Shown here: one piece after another, positions 1 to 5,844 of the stretch | Position numbering within the stretch: position 1 is the stretch's first letter | How the letters are laid out: each line of letters opens with the position of its first letter | Assembly (NCBI GenBank): GCA_021160205.1 | Contig: JAGHCZ010000008.1 | Coordinates: 1 to 9,162 of the forward strand | Origin: Nitrososphaerota archaeon | GTDB lineage: Archaea > Thermoproteota > Nitrososphaeria_A > Caldarchaeales > Wolframiiraptoraceae | Direction of reading: 5' to 3' | Length of the DNA stretch: 9,162 bases | The notes under the pieces: model-generated | What the model saw: the letters and a program-made list of their open reading frames with translations, nothing else | The model's database searches: none | What the model was told of the DNA's origin: nothing | Program-made: the position numbers and the translations under genes

Positions 1-123
1 CTCCTATACTTTATCGGAGCGTTTCTGCTAATAGTGCTCGTCGGAGGAATCGTGCTCTTCGTAGCCGAGATTCTCCAGATAGTTGCCTTTTTCCAGATAC
101 CGGTGAAAAAGGAATCAGCCTAA
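1..123 (+). CDS. C-terminal end of a small membrane protein (partial, DUF996-like)
   Basis: Frame 1 is open from the window edge to a TAA at 121-123 and gives the last 40 residues of a protein whose start lies outside. Two hydrophobic helices are visible: roughly residues 2-20 (FIGAFLLIVLVGGIVLFVA) and a shorter one running into IVAFFQIP. A short basic, polar tail KKESA follows. The arrangement of a glycine-containing helix, a second helix and an 'AFF.IP' ending resembles the end of small archaeal DUF996 membrane proteins as I remember them. That family call is from memory and tentative; that it is an integral membrane protein is well supported. No function can be assigned. The next gene begins 54 bases later with its own promoter, so the two are probably not one operon. 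Confidence 0.6.
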   Translation, partial: LLYFIGAFLLIVLVGGIVLFVAEILQIVAFFQIPVKKESA

Positions 124-137
124 ACAATAATCACCAA

Positions 138-146
138 TTTATTTTT
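138..146 (+). promoter_or_regulatory. TATA-like box before the metalloprotease gene
   Basis: The T/A-only run TTTATTTTT stands out of its surroundings. Its centre is about 35 bases before the ATG at 177. With the usual archaeal spacing of about 26 bases from box to transcription start, the mRNA would begin near 168 and have a leader of about 8 bases. This fits the lack of a strong Shine-Dalgarno before the ATG. The call rests on composition and spacing only. Confidence 0.4.
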
Positions 147-176
147 CATAGCTTCTTAAGTTAGGATGGAAATGGG

Positions 177-1433
177 ATGAGGTCTCGTACTTGGATCGCT
201 CTATTGATCTTAGCAATCTTTGCATCTTTCACATTCACCTATCTTTATTCGAAAAGCCTCCAACAAACTACAACTATAACCGTAACAAAAACCACATCGA
301 TAACGGTCAGCCTTAAGGAAACGGAAGTCGACCACGAATATGAGGAAGTTGTCAAAGATATTTTGAAGGGTGTGATGGGGTGGGTGGAATCCCACAGAGG
401 TCTCCGCTTCAAAGAAAAAGTCGAGGTCGTGGTTTTGACAAAAGAATGGGTTATACAGCACTGGGGAATAGGGTTCCTAAATAGAACCGAGGTCCAATTG
501 GAGGAAAGGCTTCTCAAGGCGCTGTTTATCATACCTGAAGATTTTAACTTGACGAAATTCAAAGTAAGTAGGTCGGGGTATACTGTCGCGGCTTCAGCTG
601 GAAACAAAATCTACGTCGTGAAAGGTTTGTTCGATCCTAGAGATAAAAAAGACGCCGGCGCCGTCTTGGCCCACGAGCTAACCCATGTCCTCCAAGGAGA
701 ATATTTCAAGATACCTGAGCCGACGAGGCGAGACGAGGAACAGGCTATCAGCGCGTTGGTGGAAGGAGACGCTGATCTCATGGCGTCGCATTATCTTTTG
801 GAGAATTGGGGTACATATAAGAAAGGGTTTAGTGAAAGCTATTTCGATCCGTTAATAGCGCTATGGCTCTTTCCATACATTCATGGGAAACCGTTCATCG
901 AATACGTTTACAAAAAAGAAGGTTGGAGCGGAGTAAACAGCTTATACGAGGATCCACCGCGATCTACGGCTGAGATCCTGCATCCAGAGAAATATCTTAA
1001 CGGATGGCGGCCGATCAACATAAGTTCCCCGATTTCCCGGGAGAGCGGCTGGAGACTGGTCATGCAGGATACTCTGGGAGAATATTTCATTAGACAAATG
1101 TTGAGAGCTCATTTACCGGGCGACGTCGCCAACAGGTCGGCTGAGGGGTGGTGTGGAGACCTTATTCAGCTCTACGAAAAAGAAGGCGGATATGTGGTAA
1201 AATGGAGAATAGCTTGGGAAGCGGGAGCCGAGGCCGACGAGTTCCTAGAATCCTTCCAAAGCCTCCTCAAAGAAGCAGGAGCTATCAGAACGTCGAATAA
1301 TCTGTGGAAAACCGATGTGGAGACGATAGAAATTCAAGTTTTTGGAAATGAAACCTTGATAACGATAATCTCTCCGCCAACTGAGCTTTCAAACGAGCAC
1401 GTCGAAGCGCTGGCCCAGCCCGCGGCCACGTGA
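177..1433 (+). CDS. Membrane-anchored extracytoplasmic zinc metalloprotease (HExxH gluzincin type), function unknown
   Basis: The 418-residue product starts with a basic N-terminus and one hydrophobic segment (about residues 6-24), then a Ser/Thr-rich stretch (25-46). This is a signal anchor or uncleaved signal peptide, with the main domain outside the membrane. The catalytic signature is AHELTH (165-170): His166 and His170 as zinc ligands and Glu167 as general base. EGDAD at 196-200 lies about 26 residues later and can supply the glutamate ligand of a gluzincin (Glu196). A further motif, RSTAEILHPEKYL (262-274), resembles a conserved segment I associate with uncharacterised bacterial and archaeal HExxH proteins. 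The C-terminal third has no motif I recognise. The ATG at 177 is the only start that keeps the anchor and fits the upstream TATA-like box; two nearby ATGs at about 166 and 172 are out of frame. Substrate unknown. The next gene begins 61 bases on with its own promoter. The metallopeptidase fold is strongly supported; the family name is not. Confidence 0.85.
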   Translation: MRSRTWIALLILAIFASFTFTYLYSKSLQQTTTITVTKTTSITVSLKETEVDHEYEEVVKDILKGVMGWVESHRGLRFKEKVEVVVLTKEWVIQHWGIGFLNRTEVQLEERLLKALFIIPEDFNLTKFKVSRSGYTVAASAGNKIYVVKGLFDPRDKKDAGAVLAHELTHVLQGEYFKIPEPTRRDEEQAISALVEGDADLMASHYLLENWGTYKKGFSESYFDPLIALWLFPYIHGKPFIEYVYKKEGWSGVNSLYEDPPRSTAEILHPEKYLNGWRPINISSPISRESGWRLVMQDTLGEYFIRQMLRAHLPGDVANRSAEGWCGDLIQLYEKEGGYVVKWRIAWEAGAEADEFLESFQSLLKEAGAIRTSNNLWKTDVETIEIQVFGNETLITIISPPTELSNEHVEALAQPAAT

Positions 1434-1455
1434 AAGAGCTATGGAGCCGAGGAGG

Positions 1456-1468
1456 TATATTTAAAAAT
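1456..1468 (+). promoter_or_regulatory. TATA box of the uS12 gene
   Basis: TATATTTAAAAAT is a near-consensus archaeal TATA element, the best in the window. It lies 26 bases before the ATG at 1495 (box end to start), which puts transcription initiation near 1487 and the leader at under 10 bases. The GGAGGAG at 1471-1477 lies between box and predicted start of transcription and is about 17 bases from the ATG, too far to act as a Shine-Dalgarno. A strong promoter with a very short leader suits a ribosomal protein gene. Confidence 0.65.
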
Positions 1469-1494
1469 CGGGAGGAGTTTCTCATCACCGAGTC

Positions 1495-1923
1495 ATGGGA
1501 AACGGAGAGTTCGCAGCGCGGAAGCTTAAGCTCAATCGAAAGAAGTTTAGATGGGGTCAGCGAAAATACAGGGTGAGGATGCTCAGGCTGAAGGAAAGAG
1601 TTGACCCGCTTGAGGGCGCGCCGATGGCCAGGGGAATAGTCATCCAGAAGGTCGGAATCGAGTCCAGGCAGCCCAACTCCGCCGTCAGAAAGGCCGTGAG
1701 AGTTCAGCTTATCAAGAACGGAAAGGTCGTGACAGCGTTCGTGCCGGGAGACGGCGCCCTTAACGTGATAGACGAGCACGACGAGGTGATAATCTGCGGA
1801 ATAGGCGGAACTCTCGGGAGATCCATGGGAGACCTGCCCGGCGTAAGATACAAGGTAGAGCTCGTGAACGGCGTCCCATTAAATCTCCTAATCATAGGGA
1901 AAGCGAAGAAGCCGAAGAGGTAG
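1495..1923 (+). CDS. rps12: Small-subunit ribosomal protein uS12 (archaeal S12P)
   Basis: The 142-residue protein matches the archaeal/eukaryotic form of S12, usually about 145 residues, over its whole length. It is a component of the 30S decoding centre. Diagnostic blocks in order: a basic N-terminus with [17 protein letters not shown] (8-24); [11 protein letters not shown] (39-49), typical of the archaeal branch; the decoding-centre loop [15 protein letters not shown] (58-72); [13 protein letters not shown] (78-90); and the second conserved loop [20 protein letters not shown] (108-127). It ends in the usual basic tail KAKKPKR. ATG 1495 is the start because no in-frame start lies upstream within the leader and the TATA box fits it. 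In many archaea rps12 sits with RNA polymerase subunits, L30e, nusA, rps7 and tuf. Here its neighbours are a protease and a cysteine-synthase homologue, so it is transcribed alone. Confidence 0.98.
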   Translation: MGNGEFAARKLKLNRKKFRWGQRKYRVRMLRLKERVDPLEGAPMARGIVIQKVGIESRQPNSAVRKAVRVQLIKNGKVVTAFVPGDGALNVIDEHDEVIICGIGGTLGRSMGDLPGVRYKVELVNGVPLNLLIIGKAKKPKR

Positions 1924-1955
1924 CGCGTCTCATTAAACGAACTTCATTATCTAAC

Positions 1956-2849
1956 TCATAGATCTTTGAGGAGATGCGGATATCTTAAAACGTTGTCCGG
2001 AGCTATAGTCGCGACCACGCCGTCCTTCATCTCCTCCGCAACTTTCAACGCAGCGTGAACATTTGCGCCGGTCGATAGCCCGCCTAATATTCCCTCTCGC
2101 CTGATGAGATCCCTCATGGTCCTCAGGGCGTCTTCGTAGCTTACTTTAATGACTTCATCGGTTAGGTATCTATATCTTTCCCAGATTTCGGGGATTACCT
2201 CGCTCGTTAATCCCTCTATCCTACCCGGCGTACCGGATTTCTTCGGCAAAACGGCGACGACTTTCACCTTCCCCCCGGTCCTCTCTTTCAAGTATTTCCC
2301 AACGCCGGAGATGGTTCCCCCCGTTCCCACTCCCATCACGAACGCGTCTATTCTACCATTAAGCTGCATATATAGCTCAGGGCCGGTGGTCTCATAATGC
2401 GCTTTTACGTTCGCCTCGTTTCCGGATTGGTTCAGGTATAAGAAGCCATTCTCCTCAGCGTATTCCCGGGCCAGTTCCTCGTAATCTTTCTCAGAGCTCT
2501 CTGGGACTTTGATGACCTCTGCTCCGAGGGCTTCGACGAGCTTTATCTTCATGGGAGAGATTCCCTCGCTGACGAAGATCTTCGCCTTATAACCCAGCAT
2601 GGATGAAACCCATGCAACCGATATCGCCGTGTTCCCGCTCGAAGCCTCGACCACCACATCCCCGGGCTTAATCAAGCCCCGCTTCTCCGCGTCCCTGATC
2701 ATGTAGAACGCTATCCTATCCTTATGACTTCCAGTTGGATTAAGGTATTCAAGCTTCACGTAGATCTCCACGGATTCGATGGCCCTGCTCAATCTAACTA
2801 TAGGCGTCCTGCCTATAAGCCTCAAAAAATGTGGAACATCGTCTTGCAA
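1956..2849 (-). CDS. PLP-dependent cysteine synthase / cystathionine beta-synthase family enzyme (fold type II)
   Basis: The 297-residue product has all landmarks of the CysK/CysM/CBS group, which forms cysteine (or a related thioether) by beta-replacement on an activated serine. Lys43 in NPTGSHKDRIA (37-47) is the Schiff-base lysine. SSGNT (70-74) corresponds to the substrate-binding TSGNT loop. NQSGNEANVKAHYETTGPEL (140-159) is the family's conserved mid segment. GTGGTISG (175-182) binds the PLP phosphate. GGLSTGANVHAA (256-267) carries the hydroxyl residue that contacts the pyridine nitrogen. The length is that of a bare catalytic core with no regulatory CBS domain. The sulfur acceptor (O-acetylserine, O-phosphoserine or homocysteine) cannot be fixed from motifs. 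The start is TTG at 2849-2847, preceded at about 5 bases by GGGGTGG, a reasonable Shine-Dalgarno; a nearby ATG is out of frame. The gene is convergent with rps12 and divergent from the M48 gene. Other family members (threonine synthase, dehydratases) fit the motifs less well. Confidence 0.93.
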   Translation of the reverse strand: MQDDVPHFLRLIGRTPIVRLSRAIESVEIYVKLEYLNPTGSHKDRIAFYMIRDAEKRGLIKPGDVVVEASSGNTAISVAWVSSMLGYKAKIFVSEGISPMKIKLVEALGAEVIKVPESSEKDYEELAREYAEENGFLYLNQSGNEANVKAHYETTGPELYMQLNGRIDAFVMGVGTGGTISGVGKYLKERTGGKVKVVAVLPKKSGTPGRIEGLTSEVIPEIWERYRYLTDEVIKVSYEDALRTMRDLIRREGILGGLSTGANVHAALKVAEEMKDGVVATIAPDNVLRYPHLLKDL

Positions 2850-2888
2850 GCCGCCACCCCTTCTTTAGCTTAGAGCACCTCGGATAGG

Positions 2889-2901
2889 AATTAAATATTT
2901 T
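2889..2901. promoter_or_regulatory. Shared, nearly symmetric TATA patch between divergent genes
   Basis: AATTAAATATTTT is the only AT-rich patch in the 88 bases between the divergent cysteine-synthase-like gene (start 2849, minus) and the M48 peptidase gene (start 2938, plus). Its centre, about 2895, is 46 bases from one start and 43 from the other. The patch reads as a TATA element on both strands. With a 26-base offset, transcription would begin near 2869 (minus) and 2921 (plus), leaving short leaders that hold a Shine-Dalgarno on each side. One box serving both genes is an inference from position and symmetry. Confidence 0.45.
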
Positions 2902-2903
2902 CA

Positions 2904-2917
2904 GCTGAGATATCAGC
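2904..2917. repeat. Short inverted repeat near the M48 transcription start
   Basis: GCTGA-GATA-TCAGC is a perfect 5-base inverted repeat with a 4-base centre. The adjoining TCAGCTGA (2901-2908) is itself a palindrome. It lies between the TATA patch and the predicted plus-strand start of transcription, where an archaeal repressor would bind. It is short enough to be chance. Confidence 0.2.
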
Positions 2918-2937
2918 CGAGAAAAGAGGTCGATGGA

Positions 2938-3906
2938 TTGTCTTTAGAGATCCCGTGCCCGAATTGCGGAGTCTACGTAAATGTGGAGAGGTTTTTCTGC
3001 TTAAAATGCGGACATAGGCTGGTTCCTCTGACTCGATACGATATAGCGGTAGAAGACTTCATATATCCGCCGGATCGCGATGGATTAGACGCGTTAAAGC
3101 AGGTGGCGGCGATTTACCCGATAGTCAACAAGCTCGTGCTGAAGAAATACATCAAATCCGCTGGATCTTGGCTTTCAGAAAACGCCGTCGAAGTGGGTCC
3201 ATCATCAGAGCTAGGCTCCATGCTCAGGGAATGCGGCTTAATTCTAGGATTAAAGTCAATCCCGAAAGCGTACATTCTTCGCAGCGATGAGCCGAATGCT
3301 TTCACCTTCGGATCCGATAAGCTTCAATTCCTCGTAATCAGCTCAGGTTTGCTTGAGATTTTGAGCGACCGAGAGCTCAAGGCCGTGATAGGCCACGAAC
3401 TAGGCCACGTAAAATGCGATCACGTGGTTTACCACACCTTGGCGGAGCTGCTAACTCGGGGAATACTTTTTTCATCAAACATTTTAGGTTTAGGATTGGA
3501 GTCTCTTTCACCAATATTCAAGATCTTGCTGCTTTCTTGGCATAGGGAATCCGAGATTTCAGCGGATAGGGCAAGCTTGTTGGTGGTAAACGATCCAAAC
3601 GTGATAAAATCTCTGCTAGCTAAATTGATAATTCATAATGATCAGCATAGAGGCGGCAAACCGGAAGTAATCGACGATAATATCGTTAATTCGATTTCGG
3701 AACTGTTCAGCACGCATCCAACCTATTCTAATAGGATCAAAATGTTGATGAGTTACTATCGAAGCTCGGAATACCTCAGGGTAAAAGCCAAGATAGAGAA
3801 AAGGCTCAAGCTTTCAAAGGCGTTAATGCCTGTATGCCGGTTCTGCGGGGCGAGAAAGGAAACAACTGATCTATTTTGTCCAAAATGTGGAAGGAGCCAG
3901 CTCTGA
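2938..3906 (+). CDS. M48-type (HtpX/Ste24-like) zinc metallopeptidase flanked by two zinc ribbons
   Basis: The 322-residue product has three parts. An N-terminal zinc ribbon has CPNC (7-10) and CLKC (21-24). The central M48 peptidase domain has HELGH (153-157; His153, His157, catalytic Glu154), the second-ligand motif ESEISADRASL (204-214, with Glu206 in E-x-x-A-D), and the family's late motif STHPTYSNRI (258-267). A C-terminal zinc ribbon has CRFC (300-303) and CPKC (314-317). HtpX-like proteins normally carry several clear membrane helices. Here only a moderately hydrophobic region (about 171-200) is seen, so a soluble or peripherally bound enzyme is possible. The active site is predicted to be cytoplasmic because the ribbons need reduced cysteines. 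The start is TTG at 2938, with GAGGT seven bases upstream. The family role is protein quality control; the ribbons could recognise substrate or partner, which is inference. The next gene starts 59 bases on with its own TATA-like box. Confidence 0.9.
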   Translation: MSLEIPCPNCGVYVNVERFFCLKCGHRLVPLTRYDIAVEDFIYPPDRDGLDALKQVAAIYPIVNKLVLKKYIKSAGSWLSENAVEVGPSSELGSMLRECGLILGLKSIPKAYILRSDEPNAFTFGSDKLQFLVISSGLLEILSDRELKAVIGHELGHVKCDHVVYHTLAELLTRGILFSSNILGLGLESLSPIFKILLLSWHRESEISADRASLLVVNDPNVIKSLLAKLIIHNDQHRGGKPEVIDDNIVNSISELFSTHPTYSNRIKMLMSYYRSSEYLRVKAKIEKRLKLSKALMPVCRFCGARKETTDLFCPKCGRSQL

Positions 3907-3928
3907 AAATCAACCTAGAATAAGAGTG

Positions 3929-3939
3929 GATTAAATAGT
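3929..3939 (+). promoter_or_regulatory. TATA-like box before the MFS transporter gene
   Basis: GATTAAATAGT is an AT-rich element centred near 3934. With standard spacing, transcription would start at about 3960, five to nine bases before the paired TTG codons at 3966 and 3969. No Shine-Dalgarno is seen there, so the mRNA is probably leaderless or nearly so. Confidence 0.4.
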
Positions 3940-3965
3940 ACTTCTCATGAAATCGTTTTAGAAAA

Positions 3966-5129
3966 TTGTTGAATAAACCGGGACTAAAGGAGCACTTGTT
4001 ACTCGCCATCGGACTTTTCGCGCTTTACGCTAGCTTAACTTCTTTCAGCGCTCTCTGGCCATTTATGGTTGAATTAGCCGGAGTTGACAGCGCGTCTTAT
4101 GGGAGCTTCCTCGGAGCGGGTAACTTGCTTTCTCTCCTCGTCCAGTGCCTCGCGACGGCGACGAACAGCGTTGGATCCGTGATTTTCATAGGTGCATCGT
4201 TCTCCATAGCAGCATCGGCCGCTCTTCTATCGGGCTACACCTATTACTCTATTCTTTCCTCGACTATATTTCAAAGGCTTGGGATGGCGATCTCGATGAT
4301 GGGCAGAGGGTTGGCGGCTGGAATGGAGATTCCAAAATCTTGGAAAGGCTTCTTCACGGCCGGGATGCTTTCCTCAGCTCAGCTAGGCGTTCTCATAGGA
4401 ATAAACTTGGGCTTGGCCCTCTTCCTCTTAACCGGAAGCTATCAATACGCGTTGATCTGCGGAATAATATTGGCGTTAACTTCGATGATCCTCCTCGCAC
4501 CTTGGAGGAGGATGAAGCTTTTTCAAGAAAATTTCTCGTTAAAACTCCTCATACCTAGGAGAAGAGCTATTCAAAGCCTCATGTTGATATGTCTGGTCGA
4601 TGCATTCGTTTGGGGAGGCGTCTTCGGCTTCGCGTACGTCCTCGCTCCCTCATACCTCGGAGCTGTCGAATCCGATATTGGATTAGCTAGAACGTTGACG
4701 ATGTCGGTTTCGATCCCGATGAACCTCGTCTTCGGAATGCTCTCAGATAAGATTCGATCTAGAAAATTATTCATGGTTCTCTCCGAGATAATCGGCTCCA
4801 TCGCTATGATGTGCTACGCTTTAATTCGCTCCCCTATCTCGATAATGATATTCGGGCTTCTAATGGGATTCGTTGCCTCGACCTGGGGCCCCGTCGTGAT
4901 CGCGTTTTTCGCGGAGATTACTCCGAGAAGGGAGCTGGGTGCTACCTTATCTTCGTGGAGCATTCTAACGGGGATATCGCGGGTGATTTCACCCATTATT
5001 GGGGGATTCATAATAATATCGTACGGAATTCCATTCTTCTTTAAGCTCTCGTCGGTGCTCATCCTCTTGGTGGCGGTGTTGATAATTTTTGCTTTGAAGG
5101 ATCGGCCAAGCAGAGAAATCGCTAAATGA
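3966..5129 (+). CDS. Major facilitator superfamily transporter
   Basis: The 387-residue protein is almost wholly hydrophobic with about twelve predicted membrane helices split by a basic central loop (about 179-201, PWRRMKLFQ...IPRRRA), the usual 6+6 plan of MFS carriers. The second half carries a recognisable motif A in the loop between helices 8 and 9: GMLSDKIRSRKL (257-268). The corresponding first-half loop is poorly conserved. GRGLAAGMEIPKSWKGFFTA (113-132), in the helix 4-5 region, resembles the R-containing helix 4 segment of drug or metabolite exporters. The substrate cannot be predicted. The start is one of two adjacent TTG codons (3966 or 3969); neither has a Shine-Dalgarno and both fit a leaderless transcript. 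The gene has its own promoter, and a hairpin follows the stop, so it is probably monocistronic. No regulator lies beside it. Confidence 0.88.
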   Translation: MLNKPGLKEHLLLAIGLFALYASLTSFSALWPFMVELAGVDSASYGSFLGAGNLLSLLVQCLATATNSVGSVIFIGASFSIAASAALLSGYTYYSILSSTIFQRLGMAISMMGRGLAAGMEIPKSWKGFFTAGMLSSAQLGVLIGINLGLALFLLTGSYQYALICGIILALTSMILLAPWRRMKLFQENFSLKLLIPRRRAIQSLMLICLVDAFVWGGVFGFAYVLAPSYLGAVESDIGLARTLTMSVSIPMNLVFGMLSDKIRSRKLFMVLSEIIGSIAMMCYALIRSPISIMIFGLLMGFVASTWGPVVIAFFAEITPRRELGATLSSWSILTGISRVISPIIGGFIIISYGIPFFFKLSSVLILLVAVLIIFALKDRPSREIAK

Positions 5130-5136
5130 TGGTGAT

Positions 5137-5161
5137 CGAGCATCCTTCAAGGAATTGCTCG
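5137..5161 (+). terminator. Hairpin just after the MFS gene, possible 3' end signal
   Basis: CGAGCA (5137-5142) pairs perfectly with TGCTCG (5156-5161). Inside it CCTT (5144-5147) pairs with AAGG (5149-5152), giving a two-part stem starting 8 bases after the MFS stop codon. No T-run follows, and archaeal termination usually relies on T-runs rather than hairpins. It may instead stabilise or process the mRNA end, or be an operator upstream of the Toprim gene. Confidence 0.3.
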
Positions 5162-5180
5162 GAGAAAACTGAGGAATCGC

Positions 5181-5192
5181 TAAAAATATATG
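5181..5192 (+). promoter_or_regulatory. TATA-like box close to the Toprim gene start
   Basis: TAAAAATATATG forms a good TATA element centred near 5187. A 26-28-base offset puts transcription initiation at 5213-5215, that is after the ATG at 5203 and exactly at an in-frame GTG (5215). Either the real product starts at that GTG (178 residues, beginning VIVAEKPS, the first Toprim strand) on a leaderless mRNA, or the true box lies elsewhere. Its presence argues that the short gene is still transcribed. Confidence 0.4.
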
Positions 5193-5202
5193 GTGTACGC
5201 AG

Positions 5203-5751
5203 ATGAATAAACTCGTGATCGTCGCGGAGAAGCCGAGCGTTGCAAGAAGGATTAGGGAGGCCCTGAAAGAAGAAGGTATCACGGTGACCTCTGTCAGAGG
5301 GCATATCCTAGATTCCGAATTTCCGGACGGATATGGGTGGCGGGAATGTGATCCATCTAAGCTTCTTGATGTGAGAAAATTCAAAGACGAAGTAAGAGAC
5401 GCGAGGATCATCCGCGAGCTGAGGAAGATCTTTAGGCAGGGCGGAACTTTGGTCATCGCAACCGACAACGACTCCGAGGGAGAACTGATCGGGGCGGAGA
5501 TTCTCAAGATATGGAAGCAAGTTAACGGAGATGCGCCGTATAAGCGGATGAGATTCAACAGCACGGATTACAAGGAGTTGAGGAGAGCGTGGCATTCTCT
5601 TGAAGACGACTTGAATTGGAACTGGGTGATGAAGACGTTATTCAGGCAGAGATTTGACCTTATAACGGGTGCAGCTTTCACTAGGCTCCTAACGCTCTCG
5701 GCCAGAAAACTGAATCGAGGAATAAAGTTAATCAGCTGGGGAACAACATAA
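5203..5751 (+). CDS. Truncated type IA topoisomerase: Toprim half only (stand-alone Toprim protein or remnant)
   Basis: The 182-residue product equals residues 13-191 of the complete Topo III encoded nearby, about 56% identical by hand alignment. It keeps the Toprim glutamate in VIVAEKPS (Glu9), the metal-binding DNDSEGE (Asp88, Asp90, Glu92, Glu94), and the blocks RMRFNSTD..ELRRAW (115-130) and FDLITGAAFTRLLTLS (151-166). It ends ISWGTT-stop where the full protein continues LSWGSCQAPTL. It therefore lacks the rest of the DNA gate and the catalytic tyrosine domain and cannot cleave DNA alone. None of the three downstream frames shows a convincing continuation. Both the frame and the conserved motifs are intact despite 44% divergence, which is unlike a decaying pseudogene, but the sharp end looks like a breakpoint. 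Start: ATG 5203, or GTG 5215 if leaderless. It could be a metal-binding Toprim protein with a new role, a partner of a separately encoded second half, or a recent truncation of a second topoisomerase. Confidence 0.85.
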   Translation: MNKLVIVAEKPSVARRIREALKEEGITVTSVRGHILDSEFPDGYGWRECDPSKLLDVRKFKDEVRDARIIRELRKIFRQGGTLVIATDNDSEGELIGAEILKIWKQVNGDAPYKRMRFNSTDYKELRRAWHSLEDDLNWNWVMKTLFRQRFDLITGAAFTRLLTLSARKLNRGIKLISWGTT

Positions 5752-5844
5752 AGAGGTTGTGATCTCTACTTATACTGCTCCATGGATTTGATGATCTCTC
5801 ACTTGCTATCTAACTCTTCGAGCCTATTATCTGGACAGAAGTGG

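Noticed and set aside
1471..1477. GGAGGAG as Shine-Dalgarno for rps12
   Set aside because: It is about 17 bases from the ATG and upstream of the transcription start predicted from the TATA box.
1285..1779. 164-codon minus-strand frame spanning the protease end and rps12
   Set aside because: It runs antisense across two well-supported genes and the rps12 promoter, with no motif or ribosome binding site.
4145..4558. 137-codon open frame inside the MFS gene, another frame
   Set aside because: Composition is out-of-frame noise (many Arg, Asp and Ser), and the MFS frame has membrane periodicity and a family motif throughout.
5124..5172. Possible C/D-box guide RNA overlapping the MFS stop (ATGATGG ... 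CTGA)
   Set aside because: The C-like box is part of the coding end and stop codon, there is no internal D'/C' pair, and the region is better explained by the perfect CGAGCA/TGCTCG hairpin.
5788..5834. Possible C/D-box guide RNA between the two topoisomerase-like genes (TTGATGA ... CTGG)
   Set aside because: The C box lacks the leading purine, the D box is CTGG rather than CTGA, and no convincing D'/C' pair or closing stem is present.
5752..5844. Missing remainder of the truncated topoisomerase after its stop
   Set aside because: I read all three plus-strand frames; none continues the QAPTL...QREKEI pattern, apart from a vague LYLY similarity in one frame that is too weak to claim.
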